The notes: a model not told the origin generated them from the sequence alone. A stretch of DNA of 64,000 nucleotides from Corynebacterium mustelae (GCF_001020985.1 NZ_CP011542.1:1922001-1986000), one strand, 5' to 3'. Positions 9,897 through 20,836 are shown, numbered from the stretch's first letter. Program-made: numbers and translations.

Positions 9897-12485
9897 ATGG
9901 CGATAAGTGATGCCACGGGAAATTTTTCGCTAGGGTTTAAAGATGTGAATCTTACCCGAATGTTGCCGGACCTAGAAGAAGTACCCGAATCACTTATCGA
10001 CGAATCTATCTTCGACTCCTTTCTAGCTTGGACCCGCCAGAAAGGTATTTCGCTCTACCCTGCTCAAGAAGAAGCAGCACTGAGCATTCTGGCCGAAGAC
10101 AACGTAATTCTTGCCACCCCAACTGGATCTGGAAAATCCATGGTAGCCATCGCTGCGCACTTTATCGCGCTCGCGCGAGGGCAACGCAGCTTCTATACCG
10201 CGCCTATCAAGGCACTTGTCAATGAAAAGTTTTTTGCACTGTGCGATATCTTTGGGCCAGAATCGGTGGGAATGATGACCGGAGATGCCACGGTCAATGG
10301 CGGAGCTCCTATCATTTGCGCCACTGCGGAAATCGTGGCCAATATTGCGTTGCGGGACGGTGCAGACTCAAGCATTGACCAAGTAATCATGGACGAGTTC
10401 CACTATTATTCGGATCCCGCCCGCGGCTGGGCCTGGCAGGTTCCCCTACTGGAACTACCCCAGGCGCAATTTCTTCTTATGTCAGCAACGTTAGGAGATA
10501 CCTCAACGATCCGCCGCGACTTGAGTAACCGTACTAACCGAACCACATCGTTAATCGGTACTAATGCAGAACGTCCAGTACCGTTAGAGTTCGAATTTGT
10601 GTATACACCGATACATGAAACCGTCGAAAAGCTCCTGGCAACCGACAAAGCCCCCATCTACGTAGTTCATTTTACCCAGAAGGAAGCAGTAGAGCGGGCG
10701 CAGTCGCTTACTAGCTTGGGCAGCATCATATCTGATGAACAAAAATTACGCATAGCTAAAGAAATCGGTGATTTTAAGTTCACCACAACGTTCGGCCACA
10801 CCCTGTCAAAACTACTGCGACGCGGCATTGGAGTGCACCACGCCGGCATGTTGCCCAAATATCGCCGATTGGTAGAAAAACTTTCGCAAACAGGTTTGCT
10901 TAAAGTTATCTGCGGCACAGATACGTTGGGCGTCGGAATTAATGTTCCGATTCGTACGGTGCTGTTTTCTGGATTGGCGAAATTTGACGGTAGTCGCAGC
11001 CGAATACTAGCCTCCCGAGAGTTTCATCAAATCGCTGGAAGGGCGGGTAGAGCTGGGTACGATACTGTCGGGTATGTCGTCATTCAGGCAACTGAACACG
11101 AAGTTGAGAACTGGCGATTACGGCAACGTGCCGGATCAGACCCGGCTAAGATTAAAAAGCTACGAAAGAAGACTGCCCGGGATGGTGAGGTGGTATGGAC
11201 TGAGAAGACCTACCTCCGGCTTATCGAAGCCCAAGCGGAAGATCTCACCAGCCAATTCCGTGTATCTAATTCCCTATTGCTGAATGTTATTGCCCGGCCT
11301 GGGGACGGGTACATGCATCTAAAGAAACTCTTAAGAGGAAGTCACAATAGTCGTTCGGCCCAAAATAACGATATTCTCAAGGCGTTGGAGCTATTTCGCG
11401 GGTTGGTGAATGCTGGAATCATAGTAAAACTAGACACTCCCGATTCTGCAGGCAGGCTGTATCACATAACCGAAGACCTGCAACGTGATTTCGCACTAAA
11501 TCAGCCGTTGGCTCCTTTCGCTCTAGCAGCACTGGAATTACTAGATCGTGACTCCGCATCTTTTACCTTGGATGTAATTAGTATCTTCGAAGCCATCCTT
11601 GAAGATCCACGCGCATTACTTATCGCTCAGCAAAAACAAGCACGCGCTGAGGAACTAGCGGCTTTAAAATTGGAGGGTGTCGACTATTCCGAGCGCATGG
11701 CGATAATTGAAGAGATAACTTGGCCTAAACCCTTGGAAGAAGAGTTGGAGCATGCCTTTGGCATTTATTGCAAGGGGCACCCATGGGCTAGGGAATTCGA
11801 ACTAAGGCCAAAGTCTGTGGTTCGAGACATGATCGAACACGGAATGACGTTCTCGGACGTCATCGCAACCTACGCAATGGCCCGCGGCGAAGGCGTCGTT
11901 TTGCGATATCTTACCGATGCCTGGCGCACATTGCAGCATACAATCCCGCAGGAATACATAACGGAGGAATTAGCTGACGTGATCAATTGGTTGGGCGAGG
12001 TAGTCCGCCAAGTAGATTCGTCGCTTGTCGACGAATGGGCCCGGATGGCGGATCCAGATGCCCCTATCTCCGCCGATACGGTTGCTAGGGAATTAGCCTT
12101 TGGAATGGAGGACCCAACAGCACTAACCGCCAATCAACGGGCCTTCTCCATCATGGTGCGTAATACCATGTTCCGGATTGTTCAGCTTTTCGCACTAGAA
12201 AAAGAAGAACAGTTGCAACAAATGGTGGAATATTTAGACAATCCGCCGGACTTCCCCACCGCTATGGATGCATATTTTGAGGAATACAGCGATATGGATG
12301 TTGGACCAGACGCCCGTGGCCCAGAGTATTTCATGTTGAAAAAGAATGGGCGGAGATGGGAAGTCAGACAAATTATGAAGGATCCCCAGGAAGATAACGC
12401 TTTCAGTGTTGTCGGCATCGTCGATTTTGATGCTTCCGATGAGGTTGGCGAAGTACGGTTCGAAACGTTATCTATCGAATACTGA
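9897..12485 (+). CDS. DEAD/DEAH-box helicase with DUF3516 C-terminal domain
   Basis: An 862-residue SF2 helicase of the Ski2/Mtr4-like type found in actinobacteria. Walker A is ATPTGSGKS (about residues 73-81), Walker B is DEFH (166-169), motif III is MSATLGD and motif VI is QIAGRAGRAG. The long C-terminal half matches the DUF3516 architecture and ends in an acidic tail. RNA is the probable substrate by analogy with Ski2-like enzymes, but this is inference. It is cotranscribed with the PAC2 gene, and a short GC stem (GGGGGT...ACCCCC) follows the stop. Confidence 0.85.
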   Translation: MAISDATGNFSLGFKDVNLTRMLPDLEEVPESLIDESIFDSFLAWTRQKGISLYPAQEEAALSILAEDNVILATPTGSGKSMVAIAAHFIALARGQRSFYTAPIKALVNEKFFALCDIFGPESVGMMTGDATVNGGAPIICATAEIVANIALRDGADSSIDQVIMDEFHYYSDPARGWAWQVPLLELPQAQFLLMSATLGDTSTIRRDLSNRTNRTTSLIGTNAERPVPLEFEFVYTPIHETVEKLLATDKAPIYVVHFTQKEAVERAQSLTSLGSIISDEQKLRIAKEIGDFKFTTTFGHTLSKLLRRGIGVHHAGMLPKYRRLVEKLSQTGLLKVICGTDTLGVGINVPIRTVLFSGLAKFDGSRSRILASREFHQIAGRAGRAGYDTVGYVVIQATEHEVENWRLRQRAGSDPAKIKKLRKKTARDGEVVWTEKTYLRLIEAQAEDLTSQFRVSNSLLLNVIARPGDGYMHLKKLLRGSHNSRSAQNNDILKALELFRGLVNAGIIVKLDTPDSAGRLYHITEDLQRDFALNQPLAPFALAALELLDRDSASFTLDVISIFEAILEDPRALLIAQQKQARAEELAALKLEGVDYSERMAIIEEITWPKPLEEELEHAFGIYCKGHPWAREFELRPKSVVRDMIEHGMTFSDVIATYAMARGEGVVLRYLTDAWRTLQHTIPQEYITEELADVINWLGEVVRQVDSSLVDEWARMADPDAPISADTVARELAFGMEDPTALTANQRAFSIMVRNTMFRIVQLFALEKEEQLQQMVEYLDNPPDFPTAMDAYFEEYSDMDVGPDARGPEYFMLKKNGRRWEVRQIMKDPQEDNAFSVVGIVDFDASDEVGEVRFETLSIEY

Positions 12486-12740
12486 GACCTACGGGGGTTA
12501 TAAAATCCTATGTTTTTACCCCCATAAACCCTATTTTTCTCGAAAATGTCTTATTTTGACTTAAGATTTTTAAGGTTTTCTTTGTTTTGGGGATATACTT
12601 CACATACACAGACTTCAGAGCATGTGTTGAGAGAAAGTCCAATAAGAACCCCCTACAAATGGGGGTGAATTAATTGCCATCCCTAATACAGCTCGATAAC
12701 TATTCCACGACCCCCTAACCTTTGCATATAGGCTTTTGAC

Positions 12741-13682
12741 ATGAGCATAAAAGAGTATCGCCCCACATTGGCACAGCTTCGCACTTTCGTAACCATCGCT
12801 GAAAACAAGCATTTTGGAACCGCGGCGACCAAGCTCAATATTTCACAGCCTTCGCTCTCCCAAGCACTCGTTGCACTCGAGACGGGCCTTAATATTCAAC
12901 TTATTGAACGCTCGACCCGGCGCGTTATTGTAACCCCAGCCGGTGAAAAGCTCCTTCCCCTCGCCAAGGCAACACTTGATGCCGCTGACAATTTTTTAGC
13001 TCATGCACACGGCGCAACTGGTACTCTCTCGGGTCCGCTGGCTATCGGAATCATTCCGACCATCGCGCCATATTTACTTCCCACCATCATTGACCTCGTT
13101 CGTGAAAGATACCCAGAGTTAGAGCTGCAGATTATCGAGGACCAAACCAAACACCTGCTACAGATGCTGCGAGATGGAGCCATTGACTGTGCATTGGTTG
13201 CAGTACCAACCAGTACCGCTGGTTTGAATGAAATTTCGCTTTACGAGGAGAAGTTCCGCATGGTTGTGCCGAGTAACCATAAGTATGCGGGTCGGGAAGA
13301 TCTAGTGTTGGATGACATTAAGGACATCTCCCTGTTACTGCTTGATGACGGACACTGTTTGCGTGATCAGGTTGTCGATTTATGTCGACAGGCAGAATAC
13401 AATCCGATGACAGCAAGCCACACTGAGACTCGGGCGTCAAGCCTAACCACCGTAATGCAACTCATCGCGAGTAATTTAGGGTGCACTGTCATTCCGGAAT
13501 CAGCTGTACCCATCGAATGCTCTCGACCCGGTGTCGCCACTGCGAAGTTCGCGCCATCGGTGTCGGCTGCTCGTCGGGTAGGTATTGTTCACCGAGGTTC
13601 GTCTACCCGCTCAGACGATTTCACTCTTCTAGGTGAACTCATCACAGATGCATTCCGGCATGTTATAGCCCAAAGTCAATAG
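12741..13682 (+). CDS. oxyR: LysR-type peroxide sensor OxyR
   Basis: A 313-residue LysR regulator with an N-terminal winged helix-turn-helix (LAQLRTFVTIAENKHF...SQPSLSQAL) and an effector domain. The redox cysteines are at positions 206 (DDGHCLRDQ) and 215 (VVDLCRQ), as in corynebacterial OxyR, which represses katA, dps and related genes until oxidised. The gene stands alone with its own promoter region and ends at a very strong bidirectional terminator. Confidence 0.93.
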   Translation: MSIKEYRPTLAQLRTFVTIAENKHFGTAATKLNISQPSLSQALVALETGLNIQLIERSTRRVIVTPAGEKLLPLAKATLDAADNFLAHAHGATGTLSGPLAIGIIPTIAPYLLPTIIDLVRERYPELELQIIEDQTKHLLQMLRDGAIDCALVAVPTSTAGLNEISLYEEKFRMVVPSNHKYAGREDLVLDDIKDISLLLLDDGHCLRDQVVDLCRQAEYNPMTASHTETRASSLTTVMQLIASNLGCTVIPESAVPIECSRPGVATAKFAPSVSAARRVGIVHRGSSTRSDDFTLLGELITDAFRHVIAQSQ

Positions 13683-13724
13683 CGCCAGATTGCGGAGTTT
13701 ACCGCGCAGTTAAGGTAGCAGAAG

Positions 13725-13772
13725 TAAATGAGATGCCGCCCAAGTTTTTGAACTTGGGCGGCATCTCATTTA
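13725..13772. terminator. Bidirectional terminator between oxyR and the membrane-protein gene
   Basis: A perfect 22-bp inverted repeat (13725-13746 / 13751-13772) with a TTTG loop and A/T-rich ends. It lies between the two convergent genes and can end transcription in both directions. Confidence 0.93.
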
Positions 13773-13792
13773 TTTAACGGCTCAAGGCAATT

Positions 13793-15157
13793 TTAGATTT
13801 CCGGATAGGGGGCTTTTGTCGCCTGACGGTACACATGTGTTGTGGCATTCAGCGATGCCGGACCAAACACTATGATGCCAATAAAAAGTGTGAAGATTGT
13901 ACCAAATATAGCAATCAAGCCCATGAGGATCATGCAGCCGAGTATTGGGAAGAAGTTATTGAGTACTGCTTTGACACTTTGCGTGATCGCCTCAGTTGCG
14001 GTAGCACGCGATTCAACAGCAAAGTAGGTCGCGAATATGAGGAAGAAACTTAGTAACCATACGACCAACCCGAGAAACAGGGAGATGACAAACTTTCCTG
14101 AATCGAACTGCAGGTTGCCGTATGCATCCACAAAGGTCATATCAGAGGCTAAAAACTGCTGAATAACAAGCGGTATGCCCGTTATAACCGCTACCAAGAT
14201 CGATGCAAAAAATGCTTGGGAATAGTTCATTCGTGACTTAATGGCATCCCAAGTCACTGCACTACCATCAAGTTGCAGCAATGCTGCAGTTTGAATCACG
14301 GGCATCAAGAGAATCAAAGGTATATAGCTCAAAAAGTTAATGATGATTCCCACCAAGGATGGCTCTGAGTACGTGCTAAGATTTTCCGGATCCAGGCCAG
14401 TATCTTGGAACGCGAACAAAGCCTGTCCGACGCCTAAAAGCATCCCAAGGGTAATCGCTACGACAAAGTACACCAGTGCTCCGACGATCCATAAAACAGG
14501 GTTCTGGAAAACTGCCTTAAAGCCATAGGTGATTGCCGACATGATGGCAATGCCTTTTTCCCGGGTAACCATATTGACGTTGAATAGCGGGTTGAACCCA
14601 ACCACGCCGGTTCCCACAGTGGTGGGTTGCCCGTAAGCATTGTGTTGATTGTAGCCACCAGCTGGGTAGCCTGATGAACCATAAGGACTTTGACCATAGC
14701 CGCCCTGTGGCTGTGGTTGTTGGTAAGCAGGTTGACCGTAGTTACCCTGCGGATAGCCACCTTGAATAGGAGTTTGACCTGGTTGCATAGCAGCAGGGTT
14801 TTGTTGGTTTGCCTGCCCATAGCTTTCTTGACCGTAACCGCTTTGGGGATAACCGCTTTGTCCGTATGCTCCTTGCGGCTGTCCTGGTTGGCCTTGCCCT
14901 CCCTGCGGATAACCACCTTGAGCTGGGTACTGGCCATAGCTGTCTTGGGGATAGCTAGTCATGTTTGGGCCGGTTGGGGTCCCCGTGCCGTAAGGTGTAT
15001 TGTTATCCGGGCTGGCTGGTTGTTGTGGATTATTCCCACTGGGATAATTGCCACTGTTCCCTTCGTATGGCTGATTCTGGGGTGGTTCAGCCGGGCTATT
15101 GTTTTGCGGCTGATCCTGTGGATCAGGCCAACCATTGTTGTTTTGGTTGTTAGTCAA
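13793..15157 (-). CDS. Multispanning membrane protein with Gln/Gly/Pro-rich N-terminal tail
   Basis: 454 residues. The first 180 or so are low-complexity, rich in Gln, Gly, Pro, Tyr and Asn, with repeated YGQ/YPQ/GGY units. About six hydrophobic segments follow, from roughly residue 210 to the end, resembling DUF975-like or glycerophosphoryl-diester-phosphodiesterase-type membrane domains of actinobacteria. The tail is predicted to be cytoplasmic and intrinsically disordered. The function is unknown. It is convergent with oxyR and divergent from hrpA. Confidence 0.75.
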   Translation of the reverse strand: MTNNQNNNGWPDPQDQPQNNSPAEPPQNQPYEGNSGNYPSGNNPQQPASPDNNTPYGTGTPTGPNMTSYPQDSYGQYPAQGGYPQGGQGQPGQPQGAYGQSGYPQSGYGQESYGQANQQNPAAMQPGQTPIQGGYPQGNYGQPAYQQPQPQGGYGQSPYGSSGYPAGGYNQHNAYGQPTTVGTGVVGFNPLFNVNMVTREKGIAIMSAITYGFKAVFQNPVLWIVGALVYFVVAITLGMLLGVGQALFAFQDTGLDPENLSTYSEPSLVGIIINFLSYIPLILLMPVIQTAALLQLDGSAVTWDAIKSRMNYSQAFFASILVAVITGIPLVIQQFLASDMTFVDAYGNLQFDSGKFVISLFLGLVVWLLSFFLIFATYFAVESRATATEAITQSVKAVLNNFFPILGCMILMGLIAIFGTIFTLFIGIIVFGPASLNATTHVYRQATKAPYPEI

Positions 15158-15474
15158 AACAAAAATCCTTTCGTGACTTTTTGTACCAAGACGAACCCGA
15201 AATGGAAATCGACACCGAGCATTCGATACGAAACCTTTGTCGGCAATAAGTCTGCGGAGCTAGTAGCCACGTTGTACCCATGGTCATTTGATCAGCGAGA
15301 ACCATGAAGACAACGCCGCACATGTGAATATTCTAGAGAATCTTCTAGAAAAATTCGCCGATCTACAGATTCTGATTTTTGTGAATCTCATTTGTTAAGT
15401 GCCCGATCAGTTGTAGACCTAAAACTCTTGAATCCTAAATATGGCAACTTAACTGCTAAAATCGCTCAACAGCT
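15158..15474. other. Divergent intergenic region upstream of hrpA
   Basis: 317 bases without a gene. The only clear structure is an inverted repeat TTCTAGA-N6-TCTAGAA at 15331-15350, which could be an operator or simply a cruciform-prone sequence. Nothing else stands out. Confidence 0.5.
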
Positions 15475-18400
15475 ATGACTATGAAACACAATAACCATCC
15501 AAGAAAAGTAACATCAAGCAGCCGTCGTCCTGCTACAGGCGATCACCCCCATCCGCAACCAGATACTGCTGAGGCTATATCGTTACGAACCCCGTTGATC
15601 GCGAAGCTAACACAGGTGACGATCGCGGATGAACATGTGTTTCGGCGTCGATTAGCAAAAGCTCGCACATCCAAAGCATTCGCAGCCATTGCTGCAGATA
15701 TTGAACGCGCAACAGCTGTCGTCGAAAAGCGAGACGCCTTAATCTCTGATATCTCTTACCCAGATTCGCTTCCGGTGTCTGCACGGCGAGACGATATCGC
15801 GGAGGCAATAGCCTCGCATCAAGTAGTCATCATCGCTGGCGAAACCGGTTCCGGCAAAACCACCCAGATTCCGAAGATTTGTCTCGACATCGGTCGTGGT
15901 CGCCGGGGACTGATCGGGCATACGCAACCACGCCGGTTAGCGGCTCGAACAGTGGCAGAACGAATTGCCAGTGAATTGAAACAAGACATAGGCGAGTCGG
16001 TTGGATATGCAATTCGGTTTGATGACAACGTGAAACCGCACACCGCAGTAAAACTAATGACCGACGGTATTTTACTCGCAGAAATGCAACGTGATAGATA
16101 CCTAAACGCATATGACACCATCATCATTGATGAGGCGCATGAGCGAAGTCTCAACATCGATTTCTTACTTGGCTATCTCAAGCAACTTTTATCCAAGCGA
16201 CCTGACCTTAAGGTGATTATCACCTCCGCGACGATTGACCCCGAGCGATTCGCACGTCACTTCGCCGACGCTTCTGGAAATCCCGCACCGATCATCGAAG
16301 TGTCGGGGCGAACGTATCCAGTGGAGATTCTCTATCGCCCGCTGAAGATACAACACGGCGAAAAACTGATTGACATAGACCCTATTGACGGACTCATTTC
16401 CGCTATTGAAGAGCTCATGGGGTACGGTGACGGCGATATTTTGTGCTTCTTCCCCGGCGAGTCCGACATACGAGATGCACGCGAGGTTTTGGAAAGTAAA
16501 AACTGGCGAGGAGTTGAAGTTGTTCCCCTCTACGGTCGGTTATCTAACCAAGAGCAGCATAAAGTTTTTCAGCCACATGGTAGTCGCCGTATCGTTCTGG
16601 CTACGAATATCGCAGAAACCTCACTTACGGTTCCAGGAATTCATTTTGTTGTAGATCTTGGTACTGCGCGGATTTCGCGTTATTCAACTCGCACGAAAGT
16701 CCAGCGACTACCTATCGAGCCTATTTCCCAAGCCAGTGCGAACCAACGTTCAGGACGTTGTGGCCGCGTAGCGGACGGAATCGCTATCCGGTTATATTCC
16801 GAAGAAGACTTCGAATCACGCCCAGAATTTACCGATCCAGAAATTCTTCGCACCAACTTAGCAAGCGTCATCTTGCAAATGGCTGCCTTGAGGTTAGGCA
16901 GCATCGAGGATTTTCCCTTTGTCCAAGCGCCAGATACTCGCGCCATTCGCGATGGGCTGTTATTACTCAACGAACTAGGAGCACTGCATACATCACAATC
17001 CCCGTCTGGTATGCCAAAGCTAACCAAGATTGGTAAAAGTATTGCGCGTATTCCCGTGGATCCCCGAATGGCTCGAATGTTGGTGGAAGCGCATAGAAAA
17101 GGTTGTTTGTCTGAAGTAATAATCATCGTGGCGGCATTAACAATTCAGGACGTACGGGAACGCCCTTTAGAACACCAAGCGCAAGCCGACCAACTGCATG
17201 CCCGGTTTAAAGATAAAAATTCAGACTTCGTTTCGTTACTCTTATTGTGGCAATACATCACTCAACTCCGCGCCGATACCAGTGGTAATGCTTTTCGACG
17301 ACGGATGCAGACGGAATTTCTGCATTACATGCGAATACGAGAGTGGTTTGACTTGGTTCGCCAATTGCACAATGTGATCGACCAACTAGGGTGGGAACGG
17401 CTAGGTGCCAGTGCTGCCGACAATGTCATTTCATCTCCCCTGGCCGATTTATCCGGAGTATCTGATGCGGTACATCAGTCATTATTGGCGGGGTTGCTCT
17501 CCCATATTGGCATCCGCAATGAACAAACGCGAGAGTACCTTGGCTGCCGGAACACCAACTTTAAAATTTTCCCTGGGTCCGCTTTGTCTAAGGCTAAACC
17601 CGAATACGTTATGGCGGCGGAACTGGTTGAAACTTCCCAGTTGTGGGCACGAGGAGTCGCCCAGATACAACCACAATGGATAGAAAACCTGGCGAAGGAC
17701 CTGCTCAAACACCAGTATTCCGCCCCGTACTGGTCGACCAAGCAGGCTACAGCAATGGTCGAACAAACATCTACTCTCTACGGGGTTCCTATAATCACCG
17801 GTCGCAAAGTCCCGCTCCATCGGATAAATATCGATCTAGGACGAGAGATGTTTATCAGACATGCACTGGTTGAGGGGCAATGGAATACCCAGCATGACTT
17901 CTACAAACACAACGATCAAATGCTCCAAACCGCACGAGAGTTGGAAGATCGTGCCCGCCGAAGAGACATTGTTGTTGACGAAGATACACTATTCGCTTTT
18001 TACGACGCTAGGATCCCAACCGACGTCACTTCTGGGCCCAGTTTTGATAAGTGGTGGAAAGCAACCTATCGGAAACAGCCGCGACTTCTTGACTTCGATC
18101 CAGATGCTCTTGTCACCGAGGAAGCGGATTGCATCACAGAATCCGCATTTCCTGATACATGGGCGTATGGATCGCTAACCTTCGACCTGAGCTACCAATT
18201 TATGCCAGGGACTTTAGGTGATGGCGTGACAGTCCACATTCCAGTTCCCCTGCTAGCCGGGACGAAACCGGAAGGGTTCGAATGGTTAGTTCCCGGAATG
18301 CGGGAGGAGCTTATAACCGAACTCATCAAGACCCTGCCCAAGCCGTTACGCCGCACTGTTGTTCCTGCACCAGATTTTGCCCGGTTAGCACTTCCACATT

Positions 18401-19503
18401 TAGATCCTCAAAAGCCAGGTGGATTGACGCAACAACTTGCAAATGCACTACATACAATAGGTGGTTCTGGCATAGCTGCGGGAGATTTCAAAATACATAA
18501 ATTACCACCACACCTAAAGATAACTTTTGCCGCCGTAGATAAACGTGGAAAGATTATCGACTCTGATAAAAACCTGGCAGAACTCAAAACTCGTAGAGCA
18601 GGTCAAATTAAATCCTCAGTTTCTCGGGTCAGTAAAGACATCGAACAAAAAGCCACTGCGGAATGGACCGATCAGACCCTAGGCGTTATCGCGGAAGAAG
18701 TTGTAACCACGGTTGATGGTCAAAACGTTACAGCTTATCCAGCACTGGTTGCCACGGGTGATGGCGTAGCTCTAAAGGTATTGGGCACCAAGGCGGAGGC
18801 TGATGCTGCCATGTTGACCACAACACTTACCCTTTTATTACGAAAAATACAGGTAACCCCGCAGAAAATGCTCAACGGTCTGCCGCTTCAACAGCGGGTC
18901 GCTGTCGAAAACTATCCGCATGGCGGAGCTACCGGCTTAGTTGAAGACGCGCGCGTAGCTGCCATTCGAGACGAACTACTTGCCTTGGGCGGCCCGGTTC
19001 GAACACCAGCAGCTTTCAAGAATCTGTTGCAGCAAATCTCACCACGAATACCGACGATCGTACGGCAAACTATTGTGACATTGGCACCAGCGTTGGCCCA
19101 ATATTTGGCTATCCGTCACGAATTGGACAAATGGGAAGGGCCGGGGATCGATGATATTTCACACCAACTTGAATTCCTTCTTCCTCCCAACGCCTTGGCA
19201 ATCCACGGTATGTCGCGATTAAAGCATTTAACAAGATATTTACAGGCCGTAACCACCCGCCTTGACGATATGTCTGTAAATCCGGATCGGGACGCTGACC
19301 GACAAGAAACTATCAACAGGTTAGAAGATCAGCTAAAAAATAGACTTGCACAACTACCAAGGGGAAGAGAAAAAACAACCGAGGTCAAAGAAGTTTGCTG
19401 GCTACTACAAGAACTTCGAGTTAGCTTATTTGCGCAGCGATTAGGGACGACGGAAAAGGTTTCAGAATCGAAAATTGCTAAAAAGATCGCCAATCTACGG
19501 TAA
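15475..19503 (+). CDS. hrpA: ATP-dependent RNA helicase HrpA
   Basis: A 1342-residue DEAH-box helicase of usual HrpA length. Walker A is GETGSGKT (122-129), the DEAH box lies at 219-222, followed by TSATID, the QRSGRCGR motif VI region, the helicase-associated domain and a long C-terminal DUF3418 domain. Bacterial HrpA acts on mRNA and on stalled ribosomes. It is unlinked by operon to its neighbours, although nrdR ends eight bases downstream on the other strand. Confidence 0.95.
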   Translation: MTMKHNNHPRKVTSSSRRPATGDHPHPQPDTAEAISLRTPLIAKLTQVTIADEHVFRRRLAKARTSKAFAAIAADIERATAVVEKRDALISDISYPDSLPVSARRDDIAEAIASHQVVIIAGETGSGKTTQIPKICLDIGRGRRGLIGHTQPRRLAARTVAERIASELKQDIGESVGYAIRFDDNVKPHTAVKLMTDGILLAEMQRDRYLNAYDTIIIDEAHERSLNIDFLLGYLKQLLSKRPDLKVIITSATIDPERFARHFADASGNPAPIIEVSGRTYPVEILYRPLKIQHGEKLIDIDPIDGLISAIEELMGYGDGDILCFFPGESDIRDAREVLESKNWRGVEVVPLYGRLSNQEQHKVFQPHGSRRIVLATNIAETSLTVPGIHFVVDLGTARISRYSTRTKVQRLPIEPISQASANQRSGRCGRVADGIAIRLYSEEDFESRPEFTDPEILRTNLASVILQMAALRLGSIEDFPFVQAPDTRAIRDGLLLLNELGALHTSQSPSGMPKLTKIGKSIARIPVDPRMARMLVEAHRKGCLSEVIIIVAALTIQDVRERPLEHQAQADQLHARFKDKNSDFVSLLLLWQYITQLRADTSGNAFRRRMQTEFLHYMRIREWFDLVRQLHNVIDQLGWERLGASAADNVISSPLADLSGVSDAVHQSLLAGLLSHIGIRNEQTREYLGCRNTNFKIFPGSALSKAKPEYVMAAELVETSQLWARGVAQIQPQWIENLAKDLLKHQYSAPYWSTKQATAMVEQTSTLYGVPIITGRKVPLHRINIDLGREMFIRHALVEGQWNTQHDFYKHNDQMLQTARELEDRARRRDIVVDEDTLFAFYDARIPTDVTSGPSFDKWWKATYRKQPRLLDFDPDALVTEEADCITESAFPDTWAYGSLTFDLSYQFMPGTLGDGVTVHIPVPLLAGTKPEGFEWLVPGMREELITELIKTLPKPLRRTVVPAPDFARLALPHLDPQKPGGLTQQLANALHTIGGSGIAAGDFKIHKLPPHLKITFAAVDKRGKIIDSDKNLAELKTRRAGQIKSSVSRVSKDIEQKATAEWTDQTLGVIAEEVVTTVDGQNVTAYPALVATGDGVALKVLGTKAEADAAMLTTTLTLLLRKIQVTPQKMLNGLPLQQRVAVENYPHGGATGLVEDARVAAIRDELLALGGPVRTPAAFKNLLQQISPRIPTIVRQTIVTLAPALAQYLAIRHELDKWEGPGIDDISHQLEFLLPPNALAIHGMSRLKHLTRYLQAVTTRLDDMSVNPDRDADRQETINRLEDQLKNRLAQLPRGREKTTEVKEVCWLLQELRVSLFAQRLGTTEKVSESKIAKKIANLR

Positions 19504-19510
19504 CCAAGGT

Positions 19511-19972
19511 CTAATTAGCATTTCGATCCCGTCGATTCATCAAACGGATTTCCGATTCAAAATCTTCAGCTGATTCGAATGACTTATACACTGAAGCGAA
19601 CCTCAAATATGCAACTTCATCCAACTCACGCAATGGCTCCAGTATTGCAAGACCAATGTCATTAGCGTGTATCTGGGAACTGCCATGGCTACGCACAGTT
19701 TCTTCGACCTCCTGAGCCAATCGTTTCAATGCATCATCGCCAACGTCCCTACCCTGGCATGCCCTGCGTACACCAACGATAACTTTTTCCCGGCTGAATG
19801 GTTCTGTCAGCCCATTTCGCTTAACAACCAGTAACTGAGCCTTTTCTATCGTGGTAAATCTGCCAGAACAGGAGGCGCATTCACGCCGCCGCCGGATGGC
19901 GGTGCCACTATCAATTACCCGAGAATCGATGACTTTAGATTGTTCATGGTGACAGAATGGACAATGCATCAT
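19511..19972 (-). CDS. nrdR: Transcriptional repressor NrdR
   Basis: A 153-residue zinc ribbon plus ATP-cone repressor of ribonucleotide reductase genes. The zinc cysteines are Cys4/Cys7 (CPFC) and Cys32/Cys35 (CASC). The ATP-cone domain follows ([20 protein letters not shown]). Length and motifs are canonical. The gene is convergent with hrpA and downstream of the divS-like gene. Confidence 0.97.
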   Translation of the reverse strand: MMHCPFCHHEQSKVIDSRVIDSGTAIRRRRECASCSGRFTTIEKAQLLVVKRNGLTEPFSREKVIVGVRRACQGRDVGDDALKRLAQEVEETVRSHGSSQIHANDIGLAILEPLRELDEVAYLRFASVYKSFESAEDFESEIRLMNRRDRNAN

Positions 19973-20085
19973 TGCTCCTTAACCAGAATCCTGGTACGCG
20001 CACGTTCTAAACAATAACATCGTACTTGTTAGTTGATGATTGCTCACAAATGCGCCCTGGTGAATACCACTGCAAAGCACTGTCA

Positions 20086-20544
20086 CTACTGCGAACCCGC
20101 ACCACCATTCGAATAAGCAACCGCAGGATAGTCGCTTTCCACCGCAGTATCATCGATGCCGACCTGTCCAGTAAGGTAAAAACCGATACCAATAATCGAA
20201 CCAAACAACAAACCAAATATGTAGTTTTTCAATCCACCAACCTGTGGTTCATAAGAGTCTGTCGAACTAGAAACCGTTTTCCAATTCGAACAAGAATCCG
20301 CATCAATGTGATCGGAATTAAGCTTGTCCACCGGGATGGATGCGGGTGTGGCGCAACGCCCATATGCACTTAACGTTCGAACCTGGTGAATACCACTAAC
20401 TCCAAGGGGAAGACGATCACCATCCCAGGTATCTGCCGGAGGCACCACTAGTTCAGCCCCACGAGACCGTTGCAGGGGCACGATCTTGTTATGAGGCAGC
20501 AATGAACCGTTTTTTTGATAAACATTTCCCGAAGTAATGGTCAT
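20086..20544 (-). CDS. divS: DivS-like SOS cell-division suppressor (candidate)
   Basis: 152 residues with one predicted membrane helix at about 107-126 (YIFGLLFGSIIGIGFYLTG), a polar N-terminal region and a short tail. The name rests on position, not on motif: in C. glutamicum the gene divergent from lexA and next to nrdR is divS, an SOS-induced inhibitor of septation with one membrane segment. No LysM or hydrolase motif is visible, unlike the mycobacterial gene at this place. The divergent region contains LexA-like half sites. Confidence 0.6.
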   Translation of the reverse strand: MTITSGNVYQKNGSLLPHNKIVPLQRSRGAELVVPPADTWDGDRLPLGVSGIHQVRTLSAYGRCATPASIPVDKLNSDHIDADSCSNWKTVSSSTDSYEPQVGGLKNYIFGLLFGSIIGIGFYLTGQVGIDDTAVESDYPAVAYSNGGAGSQ

Positions 20545-20665
20545 TTTCTTCTCCTTAGTATTTTTGGTTTAAACAATTGAAAGCAGGATATCGTTTCAGA
20601 CCAACACAGACCGGCCATTCACCGCTTATTTGTTCGAAAATCTAATCTGATTCGAATTATGCGCT

Positions 20666-20681
20666 TCGAACAAATGGTTGT
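20666..20681. promoter_or_regulatory. Candidate LexA (SOS) box, divS side
   Basis: TCGAACAAATGGTTGT matches one half of the TCGAAC-N4-GTTCGA consensus exactly and the other half at three of six bases. The intergenic region 20545-20869 contains several further TCGAA or GTTCGA half sites (20632, 20691, 20729, 20764), an enrichment expected of a lexA control region. Confidence 0.4.
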
Positions 20682-20820
20682 CAAGATTTTTCGAAATATT
20701 TTCAAACAAGTGTGTTTAAAAAAGCGGTGTTCGACTAGGCTATAAGGCAAAAGAGCTGCACTATCGAACAACACGAAGAAGAATTTAAGCGACATTTTTT
20801 GTAAAAAACGTGCAGTTTGT

Positions 20821-20836
20821 TCGAACAAAGACTAGA
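20821..20836. promoter_or_regulatory. Candidate LexA (SOS) box over the lexA promoter
   Basis: TCGAACAAAGACTAGA has a perfect left half site and three of six matches in the right half. It overlaps TAGAAT (20833-20838), a good -10 hexamer 32 bases before the lexA ATG, so bound LexA would block its own promoter. A symmetrical TTTGTTCGAACAAA core surrounds the left half. Confidence 0.45.

Noticed and set aside
14690..15307. Long open frame opposite the Gln/Gly-rich tail
   Set aside because: It is an artefact of the repetitive composition of the real gene on the minus strand.
20007..20216. Continuation of the divS-like protein in another frame
   Set aside because: An overlapping frame downstream of the divS-like stop could suggest a frameshift, but its translation shows no LysM or other motif and the main protein looks complete.
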